From contig JABANP010000458.1 of NCBI GenBank assembly GCA_013115135.1, positions 1 through 42,434 on the forward strand: DNA of 42,434 bases, read 5' to 3'. Positions within the stretch are counted from its first letter, which is position 1; every line of letters starts with the position of its first letter. The notes beneath the pieces were generated by a model. The model saw only the letters and a list, made by a program, of their open reading frames with translations, did not search any database and was not told the DNA's origin. Positions 29,803 to 42,050 of this stretch are shown piece after piece. Source of the stretch: Perkinsus olseni (taxonomy: Eukaryota > Perkinsozoa > Perkinsida > Perkinsidae). The position numbers and the translations under genes were made by a program.

Positions 29803-31186
29803 CAGCCTGTGCTTTCTTCGCCGAGAAGTCAGTTGCTGCTTTCTCGAGCCTCCGTCCAAAGACTGCCCCCAAGCCGCTGATCGAGTAGCTCATACGCTGA
29901 GTATATATCGTCTTCCTGGAGAGATACCAACAAGACCTCTCAGCACGGCAAGCATTGATCAGCATGCCGGAAGGAGCACGGCCAAAAACCATTGGGGAAT
30001 CCCGCAAGCCACGAACGCTCACGAACAGTGCTGCGAATCCACCGAATGATATACTAATGCAAGACCGATGGCAACTACCGTCCATCAGATATTCCGAGCT
30101 CTACACTAAAAGCACCCATTGGATTACGAGGGGTCATCGGGATCCTGTTCGTACGTAATTACTTCCCGAGACCGACAAATCTTACCTGAACAACCGAGAT
30201 CATTTGGCTGAGCGGTCCAGGGCCTCCGTAACGACGAAGAGGTATCACGCAAACCCGAAGTCACTCCGCCGTCTAGTCGGCATAGAAGCCCGATCCTTTG
30301 ATTCCGTGATTCACAAATTGTGAAAAATACTTTTTTCAATTTTTCGTGTCATTTCACACGTATCCGTCACAGTAAGTTCAAAGACGATGATTGATCGCTG
30401 TTATGACGAAGATGATACCAAATACTGGGTAACTCGTCAATGAAGATTTTCGAGTGGCGGTTAACTCAGTTTAAGTAAGACTTGTGAGTAATGATCAACA
30501 ACCCACTGGAACCTACTGAATGAACAATTGTGCCCAACTGCGGTTAATTTCTTGTTCTTGAGGTCCACCGTAGTGTCCTCCATAGCATAGCCCTAACAGA
30601 AGACACGTTAACAGCCGATCGCCCCTTCGACTCCGAGTTCTCGGATCGAATGATCGATCTCACCTGCATTTTGGGCAACAACTTTTGCACCAGCTCTGGT
30701 ATTTGGTAATCAAGCGCGAATATCCGACGAACTCGGAGAACCTGACAACGCCGCCCTGCATGTGTGAGGAGCCCGACTGCTCAACGATGCACCACGATGC
30801 AAAACCACAGCGCATACTCCAATGCACTGCAACGACCATTTACACCGGCCAAACCCCGTCAGCGGACCGGAGGACCTTGTCGCACCGAGCTGATGATCGC
30901 CAATCACTCTAAGGCAAGCTTCACCAAAGTACACTTTTCAATTTACGGAGGATTAAAGAGCCCTGACGAACGCACTTGATTCTCCTTGTCGATATTCCGA
31001 TAAATAGTATTTATCCGTTTAACATGCGGTTGGTCGGGATTGGGATACTTGGCCCACCACGCAGAGGTACCTGCCAGAGTCAAGTGATAAACATGCATAA
31101 CACGGACAGCGTGAAAAGGCAGTGAATCACGCACCCTCACGCCACCGCGAAAAAGTGGCGAGAGTTGGTACACAAAGGTCGAGCAT
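29803..31186 (-). CDS. PRELI/UPS-family lipid-transfer protein, partial exon model
   Basis: PRELI/MSF1 proteins shuttle phosphatidic acid or related lipids between mitochondrial membranes. Exons I can support: 31186-31141 (tentative start), 31070-30976, 30741-30664, one starting at 30592, and a C-terminal exon 29896-29803. The second encodes SAWWAKYPNPDQPHV and INTIYRNIDKENQ, closely resembling the RYPNP-x-SPHV ... D-x-I-x-R-N-V-D segment of yeast Ups1. The third encodes RRIFALDYQIPELVQKLLPK, matching the following segment in position. The fourth has GYAMEDTTVDLKNKKLTAVG, like the LEDSIVDPQNQTM region of human PRELID1. Donors and acceptors are GT-AG and phases agree for the first three junctions. 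The exon(s) between about 30480 and 29900, the last exon and the N-terminus are unresolved. Confidence 0.7.
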
Positions 31187-33412
31187 GTTCGGTACGGCAA
31201 GAGTATACCGAATAGATGGTGGTTATTGCACTACAGTGCGGAGCAAACCGTTACGCAATTCACCTTTATTAAGATAATTCGAGTTAAGTCAATCGGTTTC
31301 ACTCTCATTATCAGAACACCTTTCAAAGTTCATCACTAAACTCTCCTTATTGAGCGAATTATCTCAAAAAAGGTGATTTTTCCTAACGGTATGGTTCGCA
31401 CGGTATGAGAGAGAATGACATAAAACAGTTGGCTCGGAACGGACCCAGGCCCTGATGAATATCGAACTTAAGCACTATGCTCTAGCTCCACTTCAATGCC
31501 TACTCACTGGAAGATTATAGATGACGAAGTGGGAACGCAGGAGGCTCGCGTTCATGATCACAATGTGCTAACGAAACACAAACACGAATCTCCTAAAGCT
31601 CTGCAAATACGAAGATATCGTCAAGCTATAAGCGTACATGATTGTACCCCTTCAAGAACCCATCCCATCGTGCTCTCGCCCGAAATACCCTCAAGTTCGG
31701 TGGACAAAGATTCAGTCTATCGCTTCGAATTCCGCTGTCCCTCCCATCCGGTACTACATGTCTCCCAGTCATGCGGAAATACATGGCGACGTTCAAAGAA
31801 CTTCATCCCGGGCTGTCGATAAGGACAATAGAGTGAAGAAACACGAAACTGACGTTGGACGTGTGCTCTGCCGAAATTGACCGCTGGTCGAAGCCGAAAC
31901 TCTGAATGCTATCCTCTGAGAAATACTCCGCATGATAGTGAAGCGAGAACAAGTCAGTAGCGGCGCATTCTGCATTAAGGAAGTCACACAGGGGAAATTC
32001 ACGAAACAACTCAGGAAAAATAGAAATCCGAGCATCTTCGGCTTTTACGCCAACTGATGTCCACTTTTCCAATCTAGATAAAGCCACCCATCACAGCGAG
32101 TATTTCGTAGTTATACACGTGGTTCGGAGCCTTGTCATGTGCAACGGACCGCATGCGTTATATTGCACAGTAGGCGAACATGGCAATGACGAGACGTAAA
32201 ATCTTGCCCAATCACACTCAAATGAACGATTAGGCCGTCCGAAGGGCATGAGACCCGCACTCGAGAGAGGAGAAGTACAAAAGTATCTGAAACATACACA
32301 GAATCAGTAGCGTTCGTTCCAAGAAGTCTACATCTCCTCTCTTCACCACCACTACCATAAAACCGCCAAGCCCGACTCATCCTCCCAGTTGTAAGATACT
32401 ATCAACACAACGGCAAAGGCAAAAAAGGTCACAGAAAAAATGCTACTGCACGACAAGCCACTGCTCAGCAGGTATAGTCGTACTGCGGTTGTCCCCATCG
32501 CCATAACCAAGGGCGCCGACAAAAATGGGAAACCGCTCACTACCACACTCACGAGAGTACCAGGGAAACCACACGACGTCTGTATCGCGGATTTCGCCAA
32601 AAACAATACCACAATGTTACCAAATCTTGCGAGCCCTCAACAGGCTCCATGCAACTCTATAAAAACACTTCTGCCAAACACTTCTTCCAAATCGTAGTTC
32701 TCGGTTTCTCGCGTCTAAGCCTCGCCCCTTCCAGCCGCGACAACGCCTGCTGCCAATGCGTACTCACCATTCAAATGCGGCCGCCATACTGGCTTTGTCC
32801 TGAGTACAATAATAACCTCGATGAATTGTCGTTCAAATACGACGCGACTACCGAAGTGGATTCGAAAAATAACCTCAACGTTCATGTTTTCACTATGTAT
32901 TTAGAATCTTGAGATGAGACATCATAACCGATATCGTCCGAGAGCCTATCTGGAAATTTTATCAGTAGAAATACAACGAAACCACGACGCACCAACCTAG
33001 CGTACCGAAGGTGCGAATATTACTCCCATGCAAAGTTACGCCGAAGATAATTTCCGTCAAAAAACTGATTTGACAACCCTAGATATACCACTAACTCTGA
33101 CATTCTCGGATGCACAATATATTCTAGCGACGATATCTTTCATGCCGCAACCACCCCCTCGGTTTTCACTCGATTTTCGCATTCTGGTCAGACGGAGATT
33201 TCCCAAATAATAGTGTGTGAATGGGGCAGATCAAATCTCTTGGAACTCGTATTTACTATATCGAAACCCAAACTACTGTGAACAGCAGGCAGGCAAAAGA
33301 GCACGTGGAGAGAAAACCATCTGGCGAGATTCTGAGGGTCGCTGTATGACGGAGCGGGAGCACGAGTCTACGTCACGTTCAATTTTCAACTACTCGACAT
33401 CCCCCAGGTCTA
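31187..33412. other. 2.2 kb without an assignable gene
   Basis: Short frames only. A 94-codon minus frame (31803-32087) and a hydrophobic minus frame (32352-32612) look somewhat protein-like and could be exons, but nothing ties them together. No tRNA or repeat found. Confidence 0.4.
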
Positions 33413-33652
33413 TTACCTCACAAAGACTATTCCCACTACCACTGACATGATGACCCACGCCAAGACGAGACGCCCAGCCGGCAGCACGATCTCGTGCATC
33501 ATCGCTGATGACTTCAGAGACGTGTCCTCAGCGTTGGCAGCTCGGAAGGGACGATCGGACTCAACCTCGGCCGAGGAAGATATCATCACGCATGCCAGGA
33601 CCAGCAGGGACGCGAAGAGGAGAGTCAGCGCTCTGTAGGCTGACGATAACAT
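33413..33652 (-). CDS. Possible small secreted or membrane protein, 79 aa
   Basis: From the internal Met at 33652 the frame starts with a basic residue and a long hydrophobic stretch (LTLLFASLLVLACVMI) ending SSSAE, a plausible signal peptide. A short polar middle is followed by a hydrophobic C-terminal end (LAWVIMSVVVGIVFVR) that could be a membrane helix. No family recognised. The frame is short enough to be chance. Confidence 0.3.
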   Translation of the reverse strand: MLSSAYRALTLLFASLLVLACVMISSSAEVESDRPFRAANAEDTSLKSSAMMHEIVLPAGRLVLAWVIMSVVVGIVFVR

Positions 33653-34131
33653 TATTGGGTAAAATACTTGAGAACCAACAATGCCAAATAACCGCCGCCA
33701 GTTCGCATCATAATTCACTTCAAGAGTCTGACAGTCATACTTCGACCCCCGGTTCAATGAAGTAATTGATTTCTACACGTTGAATGGGGTTCCAGGATCG
33801 ATTCTGAGGCGGTGTTCAATAGACCTTCCCCGAATTTCAGGAGCACTCCCAGGATTGATTTTATCGTGTAAAATACGATCCTGGAAGCGTTCTTGTAAAT
33901 CAGGAGAGATGTATCGAACACGCGGTGAGTTTCAGAATTGGTTTAGGGAACGACCTTAGAGTGTTGCGAGTAAGGCCTATCATGCCCACTGCGGGACACT
34001 CACGTAAGTGCGCTCCATCAACAACCTGCACACGAGCTCGTCGCAAACCGCGAGCGCCTTCTTTCACCAACTAAGTCCGCTGGCTGTCTTTTTCGGCGGC
34101 ATGTTACTGTACGCATTTTTGATTTGACTCC

Positions 34132-34397
34132 GGGTAATTCCCAAAATCCAAGGGAAAGGTACAAAATCCAAGGAGGCACTTTCGGGGATCGTGTTGCCCA
34201 CGGTAATAGTTCCGGTTTCTGGTTGCCCTGGGTAACAGTTTCGGGATCGGGTTGCCCTGTCGGGTTTCGGGAGGGGTTTCTGGTTTCCCGTTCTTGCCTT
34301 CACCCGCAGTTCAGGGTTTTTTTCTGTTGATTTTGCCTCCCTGCCGCACGCGCTTCCTTGGATTTTGTACTTTTCCCTTGGATTTTGTACTTCACCC
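34132..34397. mobile_element. Short inverted-repeat element with 9 bp target duplication (266 bp)
   Basis: The exact direct repeat TTTGACTCC flanks it at 34123-34131 and 34398-34406. The ends are ~42 bp inverted repeats starting GGGT; each contains two copies of the motif AAAATCCAAGG, one of them in the form TACAAAATCCAAGG. The centre is rich in GGGTTGCCCTG-like direct repeats. Length, ends and 9 bp duplication suggest a MITE of the same broad type as the elements at 6933 and 14588. Confidence 0.85.
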
Positions 34398-34926
34398 TTT
34401 GACTCCTACCGAAGTCAGCAACAAATCATTCACATTTCGCTCGCCCTGGTCATGCTGAGGCGCACGCCTAGAGGAGACAAATGTTGCAACTCGTTGCCGA
34501 AACTTGAAAACTTGCAATGCCTTCATTGCCAATAGCACGCATAAACATATGAAGAATAGACAGAAGAAGTCTCAATGTTGGCTCAATATGATTCAGACGT
34601 CTTTGGAACTCTTACTGTGAAGAACTACTGAGACCTATGACTATGTACGATGGCTTGCGTTAACTATAAGGGTCACATCAAACGTTCATTGCTCAACACA
34701 GAGGACGGGCAGGAAATGCGTACTGAGTGCTCGGCTAATTTCTTTGATGGACTTCCCTGCTGTTTGGCGCACGTTCTGAGCACATCGCGTGATTAGCGCT
34801 ATCAGACTAGCCGCTATTATTTCGCCGCGTTAGCTTGCCTCGTCTTGTGAGTAGCCCTGCAAGGTTCTCGGGGTATCAAATTCACATCCTGTACACAAAA
34901 AGTTTTCCCAGCGTTTCCGGCTAACC

Positions 34927-35623
34927 ATGAAGTTCATCGTGGCTGCTGCCATGCCCCTCTTCGTGAGGGCGATCGAGATGGATATCTTCTGCCGCAGGAT
35001 GAATGAATTTGAGTGCTTCATCGAGCTAGACGGCACACCCAACTACGCAGTAGCGGCCCACAAAGGGACTGAGGGCTTCTCCTCGAGGTCGTGCGACGTG
35101 AAGAAAGAAGGTCCCAAGATGAAGAGGGATGCCTTTACGACGGTCATGGCCGCCAGTCTAGAAAAGGGATGCCCGTTCGGGCTCCTACTGGAGTCGCCCA
35201 AGGAACAGCGAATACGCTTTTGTTGGTGACAACTTACGCATTGTCAACCAGCTGGACGGCGGTGTGTATAGCAAGTTCGATAAGCTCAGTAACCTGCAAG
35301 TAAACGCCATCGCAAAGGAAGTGGCGGGCCTGACGTTCGTGTCAGCCGAGCCCCACAGATTCATCCAAATCACTAAAGAAGGGAGGATCTTGGAGACTGG
35401 CGGGGAGAGCCGTCGCTGGAAGTGGTCATCCAGGGCATCCGTCAAAGGGAAATACTACTTGAAGGCAGATGACGACGAGACGGTGGCCTTCATCATCCCC
35501 TACTACTTGGTTATGGTCGAGAAGCTCAACGTTATTCTTCTGAGATGGTGAGTTGCGATGAAGCGAGTATTCAACGCGACTTGCCGTTGTTTTAGGACGC
35601 CCGAGAAAGGTCAAGATGAGTGA
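34927..35623 (+). CDS. Unrecognised spliced gene with an internal frame change
   Basis: From an ATG in good context (AACCATGA) the first frame runs to about 35226 (FECFIELDGTPNYAVAAHKG ...). From about 35210 a different frame takes over (EYAFVGDNLRIVNQLDGGVY ... ETGGESRRWKWSS ... KADDDETVAFIIPYYL) and runs to a clean donor at 35548. A short last exon 35596-35623 adds TPEKGQDE and a stop. Both frames look coding. The change could be an intron (donors near 35088-35091 give the right phase with the acceptor at 35208) or a frameshift mutation. I recognise no domain. Confidence 0.6.
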
Positions 35624-36544
35624 GTCTGATCATTCTGGTGGTCTCAATAGCGTTGAAGCACTCTAATCTCAGGTACTTCCAGGCCCCTGTACAAATGCCT
35701 GTGCCAAAGTAGGTGGGGCGGTAGCGTGGCGATTCGACAGTGTCGAAATACTATCAGAGAATTGTAATGACCGACAGTCTATGTATATCATAGTGGACGC
35801 CATTTTTCTCCCTTGTGCTGGAGGGTGTACTGCCTTGTTAGTGAATGGTTTTCAGGGACGCGGAAATGCACCCGAGGATGGGGGCTTCTGCTCCTCCGAT
35901 GCAGGAGTAACAGCAGAGAGCACCCGGCAGAGTCTTCTCTGGATGGACAAACGCATTTTGGCGTGCTTTTATTTCTCTTTCTGTGCAGAGGAGGTTATGG
36001 GAGGACATGTGACAGATGTTGATGTTCACTGGTGAATTGGGTTGCGTTGTTCCAAGTGTCACTTGTTGAATTATCATCAGTCATGTTTGTCACAGGAGAG
36101 TATCCCCCTCAAAACACAAACCCTTGCCGGGAGCAGCTCGTCGAAGCGGCGGCTATGAATTGGAAGGGCATTGCGCGATTCGACAGCGTTGGATGCTGCA
36201 CCGTGTATTCGTCTTCTATATTTCAAGTGCACTGGAACGTGCGCTGCCGCGAAAGTATCTTCGCTCGAGCTCGCGTACTAGACTGCTGTTCAGTTTGTAG
36301 AAAGTGGAGTATCGATTGAATCAACCATTATCATTCATCGTGCATTCGAGACCCAAGCCCAGCCGCCGACTGCTACGCCTTTCTATGTCGTCCATGAGCT
36401 AGGCGTAGAGGGTAAGAGCTGCTGGCCTTCTGCGTTCGGCTGGGACCCATTGGGTGGGGCTCGTCGAGTGTAACAGCTGCCGTGCGGATACCGCCTCCCA
36501 GTGCTGAGCGCCCTTCTCGACATTCACCCACCCCCCTTTGATCT
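35624..36544. other. Intergenic, upstream of DAW1
   Basis: No coding or RNA feature I can support; short frames only. It presumably contains the DAW1 promoter. Confidence 0.5.
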
Positions 36545-39500
36545 ATGAAACTCCGTCGCTTTCTACTCCGCTACTACCCGCCGGGCATAATACTCGAATA
36601 TCAACGACGAAATGGGGATGTAAGGCTGATCATACCGCGACCGCTGCGCTCCGAGGCACCGCTGCTAGGGCGTTGTTACAGTGAAAAATACCTATTATTC
36701 AATAGAAATTCTAAGTTCTAATTCAGTATCAGATTCTAGCGTAACCATTAGAGTAACAACGCAGCTTTCATTACCTCAAGATTTTTTGGCCATAGGGTGG
36801 CAGAATTGTCTTCGGATCCCCTGCGGATCCACAGCGAACTTTAGAATGGGTCTATGGACTACGCCGACTAAGCCCTCTTTCCATCCTTCTTTCTCAAGTA
36901 CGCAAGGAACGCAATTAGTGTGCCCTCAGAGTAGTCTTCATGCACTTTACTACAATGATCACAATGTTTGTGCAGCGGTGAAGTATCCCATCTGTGATAG
37001 TAGCAGCCCAACGTGGTCGCCGGGAACTCACTGGTATTCCTGTCCGGGTCGCGTCATGTAATTTTGAACCTATACTGGCGTCGCCGAAAACCTTGTCACC
37101 ATGCGGAGCACTGGCAGATGCTATTTGTTGCAGCGTGATTTGTATTTTCATGTTCGGTCTTCAGATAGAGACGAAGTCTGTCGATCTCTTGACGCTGAGC
37201 CCAGAGTCCGATGTTGACGCGCTGGTTGATCAAATCATTCTCGAAGAACCTCTCCTGTCTGACAGCAAGAAAGTAGAACCCTCTCCGAATGGTACTTTTA
37301 AAGTATCATTCGACAGCTGTCTAATTATTCTCGTGCTATCATATTGGTCAGCCTGTTTCGGCGTTTAGAGGCCCTTTAAAGGCTCTCAAGGTTATTGAAA
37401 TCGGATACGCGCCGGAGAGACATGCTGTCATTCCGGAACACTTTCAGGATGTGGTTCGGAAGATGATTTATAAACTGATGGACAAATTAGATGGTCACAA
37501 CAGATCTCGGAAGTTCTACTTGTATAAGATTTTACGGTAAGAGGAGTAACCCCGGGCCTGCTGCCACTTGGTGTCAGGGCGCATATCCTGCCGCTGACGA
37601 ACTGTGCGTTCAACAAGTCCGGATCAAAGTTCATCACAGGGAGCTACGACCGTGAGTTTCATGCTGCCGTTTGAGGCTGTGTGTTTCCAAGTAGCACGAG
37701 TTAATTCTCCATTGGTTCATCGGCGTTACGTAAACATCGTCCCGCTCGGGCGGAGATACTATCCTCTCCGTTACTTGCAAAACAAGGCTTAGCAACAATC
37801 TCTCGAAACCCGAACTAACAGTCGCCCACAGGGAAGCTCTGCGGGCTCGGTGCCAGGATTTAGTCGCTTGGAGATTCTGGAATGAGTTGGTATGAGGGCA
37901 AAATACTGAATTCGAGACGGCGGCCACATCGCCCGGCGAATTCTGTCTACTCTCACTGACAGCGGATCTAAGGTTCGAGAGTGTCGTTCTGCAGGCACCT
38001 GTCGAGTATGGGATACTATGACGGGCGATGAGCTCGTGAGTTTGGGTATGGACCGACCCGGGTTCGAACCCGCCTCTTGGAATCTTCTCCTCTGTCAGAG
38101 GGGCATCGGAACGTCGTCTACGCTTTGGCCTTCAATAATCCTTTCGGCGATAAAATAATCACTGGCAGTTTCGATAAAACTGCGCGGATTTGGGATGCTG
38201 AGAGTGGTAGGTGGGCAGGAGCTCCGTGCACATCTCAGGGAGAATAACAATGGTGAACTGTTGGTAGTTGTCTCCTAATATCAGTAAAAGCTCCAGGCTA
38301 TATTCTTTTCGAAGAAGCTAGCCTCAGTGGCAGGCTCTTGACAGTAGTACTTCTCGTTGAGGAACCCGTCACTGCGCGAAATATCTGTCGTTTATCATGG
38401 TTTAGCATGCTTCTTAATTCGCCGCGTTTGATATGGAGATGAATTCTGGTCGAAGACGCGTACTCGCCTAGTGTTGTCGTTAATGCGAATTTGAGTTTTG
38501 TTGCTTATCTCCTCGAGCTAGGGTTATGAAGGTCTGTGAGGAAAAAGCTGGTTGCATGTTTATCAAACTCCTCAGGCCAGTGTCTCCACGTTCTTGTTGG
38601 CCATACTACCGAGATCGTCTGCGTAGCTTTCAGCCCTCGAGGTGAGTATTCTTGAATCTTGCGTATGTCGACATGCTCGGTCTGTTCAGGCACTGTAGCG
38701 GCTACGGGAAGTATGGACAGGACAGCCAAGCTGTGGTCCGTGGACACAGGCAAGTTGGCTACTGCTCTGCAGCAACGCCCTCGCTTGTCGTATCCCTCTT
38801 GAGGAGTATCATAAATATACTGAAGATTGCTTGACGCATGAACTGATAGTTCAATAAAGGGCGCCGGAGACTTTGTGGCTCGTCGCCCAATGAAAGTCGA
38901 GACGACAGTATCTGGCGGTCCTTGAGAGACAGCAAGTTTTGAGGCCGCGGAGTTCGCAGATTTGAGGCTGCCAACCACCTTCGGATCTTTTTCGAACCAC
39001 CATCTTCGAATCCTTGCGAAGATAGTGAATATCCTTCGCATAGCGTGTGCAGTATATTGTACTGGGCCCTTCCTTCGTTCCTCAGGAGCGATTATTGCGA
39101 CACTCGAGGGTCATACGGCGGAGATTGTGAGCTTGGCCTTCAACACCGAGGGGACGAGGATGCTCACAGGTGAGCGGCGCTACCATTGTTGTCAATTGGG
39201 ACGACCTGTAGGGTAAGCTTGCTTGAGAGAAGAGCACTTCTGGATTCGGTCCCAAGCACAGATGATAGAGGATCCGTTTGACGTCGGGACCGCGCGTGAA
39301 TATCTTTCTCAGGGTCATTTGACAACACCGCGAGGCTGTGGGATGTAGCCAGCGGAAGGTGCTTGCATGTAGATGTCTTACTGTCCCTATTCCACTTTCA
39401 CGTGTCCTGTGGAAGTAGGTCCTAGCGAGCCACAGCGGAGAAGTTGCGGCAGCGCAATTCGACTTCACGGGAGAGCTTATCGTGACTGGAAGTATCGACA

Positions 39501-40396
39501 GAACGTACGATGGAATTTTGACGTCAATCAGCAGCGCTATTTTGAGCTGGCAGATGCAAGCTGTGGGATTCCAACACTGGGCAATTGTTGGACACCTTGA
39601 AGGGCCATCAGGATGAGGTTGGAGCTGTCGTCTTCGTTCGCAGGTGTCATAGCTCTGCCCAGGTGCTCGACGTTGTTTTCAATTCGACCGGATCGAGGAT
39701 CGCCACCGCCTCCGCAGATGGGACAGGGAGAGTGTGAGAGCCGTCTCGGTGTACCTCTGCGTGTCGCCGCTGTGCACTGTGATGCTGGTGCAAATAGCGG
39801 TTTCGCTTCGTGTGCTGGGTCAAGATTGCCGGACGTCTAGTGGGGCAGAGTAAGGGAATGATTGCAGTTACGATATTGAGAAGGGAAGATGTGTGGCTAC
39901 CTTGGTGGGCCACGAAAACGAAATCTCAAAGGTAGCTGGGCCTCGAAGAACTGTATCAACGATGGGAAAGAGCGTCGCTCTTAGAGCGAGACAGCGTCCA
40001 AGCCATAGCTGTAGGTCCAGTTCAGTCCAACTGGCTGCAGAGTTCTGACAGCTGCTAGTGATCACACGTGCAGAGTATGGGACTCTAATACCGGGGAATG
40101 CTTGCGGGTGATCATCCGACTGGGCAGCGCTGGCGGCGGCTTGAACAGTTCAAGTTGAACTGTGTTTCAGGTGCTTGAGGGACACACTGACGAGGTCTTC
40201 AGTTGTGCATTCAATTATGAAGGTCCCTGGCGAATACCCGTCAAAGTGTTTATGGCTGTTCTCAGGTGACACTATCATTACCGGCAGCAAGGACAATACG
40301 TGTCGAATATGGAAGGATAATTGCTTCACTGATACGACGCGTGAGGCGGCGCTCGCAAGTCGGTCTGGAAATCGGGATCATTATGGATCTACGTAG
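36545..40396 (+). CDS. DAW1: DAW1/ODA16 WD40 protein, 17 exons, 462 aa
   Basis: ODA16/DAW1 preassembles and links outer dynein arms to IFT for delivery into cilia. Exons: 36545-36619, 37165-37272, 37391-37536, 37578-37651, 37995-38045, 38099-38206, 38577-38642, 38691-38750, 39086-39169, 39313-39368, 39419-39504, 39554-39617, 39663-39733, 39868-39931, 40015-40107, 40171-40222, 40266-40396. The total is 1389 nt with phases agreeing at every junction. The start [15 protein letters not shown] matches the family N-terminus ([15 protein letters not shown] in human). About eight WD40 blades follow, e.g. [71 protein letters not shown]. The 29-residue tail after the last blade is extra relative to human. 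All introns are GT-AG except intron 8, which is GC-AG. Several introns are only 43-53 nt. Confidence 0.95.
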
Positions 40397-40832
40397 GTCA
40401 TGACCCCGCCCAAGTGAAGTCTTCCGCGACTAGTGAAGGTGAAGAATAGAAGGTGTCTCTGGGCTGAGAGTGCAACATGAGCTGCTTCTCGCCAGATCGT
40501 GATTGCGTAGAGTTCGGTCGGGAGAAAGCTTGATCGTGTATTGGACGCTCGAGAGCACTGCGGCAATGCAACACGTACAGATGAGGGCAATGCTGCAATT
40601 CGCGTAGATAGGCTATCTAAGATAGCTGCGCGACCATGACACTTACCTCCCAAAAGCAGATGAGCAGAGAATGAGTGAGAAAGCGAATAACTAGGCGACT
40701 GGGAGACTCTGTCCAGGCACCAGCGGCGGCAGTCCCCCTGCGCGTTGCATCCTACCCGCTCGATATCAGGCAACGATTAGCTCCAGCTTCTCAACTACAG
40801 CATTACGCAGCAAATATTGACATAGCTAACTA

Positions 40833-40905
40833 CGATCTCGGCGGGACTCGAACCCACAATCTTTGGTTCCGAAGACCAACGCCTTATCCATTAGGCCACG
40901 AGACC
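40833..40905 (-). tRNA. tRNA-Arg(TCG)
   Basis: Acceptor GGTCTCG/CGAGATC, anticodon stem TTGGT/ACCAA closing CTTCGGA (TCG), T loop TTCGAGT. No intron. It lies 436 bp downstream of DAW1 on the opposite strand. Confidence 0.95.
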
Positions 40906-41160
40906 ACAATCACAAACTTTTGCGTGTCCTCTACAGACGCTTTGTTCGGGTGAAAACAGGTCTTCGTGCTTGTAGCCTGAGTCGTTGACTCAGCAACGCG
41001 GACCCAGAGTTCTCATGCATTCGATGAACTCTTCAACAGCGACACCAAGAACTATTCTCTCTGATCAGCATAGTGCAAATGCGGCTCACGCTGTAGCATG
41101 AGGCACTACCCTCACAGACTTCGCTAGTATCGATATTCCAGAGTAATAGATGATTTGTGT

Positions 41161-41497
41161 GCATCATAACAACTATGAAATTCGAACTCGCGCCCTTTCG
41201 AACTAGCGCCTAAAACTAGCGCCTAAAACCACTCAGCCAAACTGTCGATACTACGAGAGGGTTTAAAAGTAGGCTTGTCGCTGAACATAGCGAGGAAAGC
41301 TCGGGGCTCGCCCCTTACGAGAGGCAATTCCCTTTCATCGCAAGCTCGAAGTCAACTGAGGCGGTTCGCCTAAGCCGGAGTTGCGAAAAACTGGTGATTC
41401 CAGGATTCCTGCGGCTCAAGTACGTTTCGAGTGTTGGCTGAAAATACAGGAACGCCCTGCGATCCATCTGTCTTGTCGGTCTTCCACATGAATGAAA
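41161..41497 (-). pseudogene. Decayed solitary copy of the tRNA unit, tRNA-Leu end
   Basis: It begins with a tRNA-Leu relic whose anticodon arm reads CTAGT-TTTAGGC-GCTAG (anticodon TAG) but whose T and acceptor stems are broken. About 250 bp of unit sequence follow at roughly 90% similarity to the array, until homology stops abruptly near 41497. Confidence 0.85.
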
Positions 41498-41837
41498 CCC
41501 CCCAGAAGCACCGCGAGGACCACGCCAGCGTCCCTCCCCTCCGAGGATAACCTTTTCTGTCCACAAGCTCACGCTGCGCTAGAGGAGGACGACGAATCGG
41601 ATTCCCCGCCGGGGAATACTTCAAGATGGGGGGGTACTTCAAGATCGCTCACGACGCGGATATGATGCAACTGTGAGCTTGCAATATTCCAATAGCTCAG
41701 CATCGGACTGTGCTTGGCGCTTCTCGCCTCAGGTAAGTTTTGTCAGCGAAACTTCGTCCTCGTTGACTCCCGAGAGTATTAGAGGCCTACTCCCGATCTC
41801 GAAACTCAAAACTTTACAATAATATCCCAAGTTTCGA

Positions 41838-41865
41838 GCAGCAGGTCAAAATCAAGACCTGCTGC
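41838..41865. repeat. 10 bp inverted repeat with 8 nt loop
   Basis: GCAGCAGGTC, loop AAAATCAA, then the exact complement GACCTGCTGC. Further partial GTCAAAATCA copies follow. Confidence 0.85.
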
Positions 41866-41982
41866 AAAATCAGCCTGTCAAAATCAGGTCAGTATGCACA
41901 CGAGAGGAGGGTGCCATGTTCTAAACCCAGCAGCAGGATCTAAGAAGCGTTATCATGTACAGTAACTCAGACAACTCTCTTG

Positions 41983-42050
41983 CCGCTATCGCCTATTTGT
42001 CAGGACATCACGTTATGGCCGTGACAATCCAGTCCACAGGTAGTGACTTT
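41983..42050 (+). pseudogene. Decayed tRNA-His of the solitary unit
   Basis: The D arm and anticodon arm (TCACG-TTATGGC-CGTGA, anticodon ATG) match the array's tRNA-His; the T arm and acceptor are degraded. It completes the solitary unit begun at 41161, which is about 240 bp longer than an array unit. Confidence 0.75.

Noticed and set aside
30200..30240. tRNA-Leu-like D arm (TTGGCTGAGCGGTCCAGGG)
   Set aside because: No anticodon arm, T arm or acceptor follows at tRNA spacing.
36681..37061. 126-codon plus ORF
   Set aside because: It lies in the first DAW1 intron; the spliced model explains the region and the ORF shows no family features.
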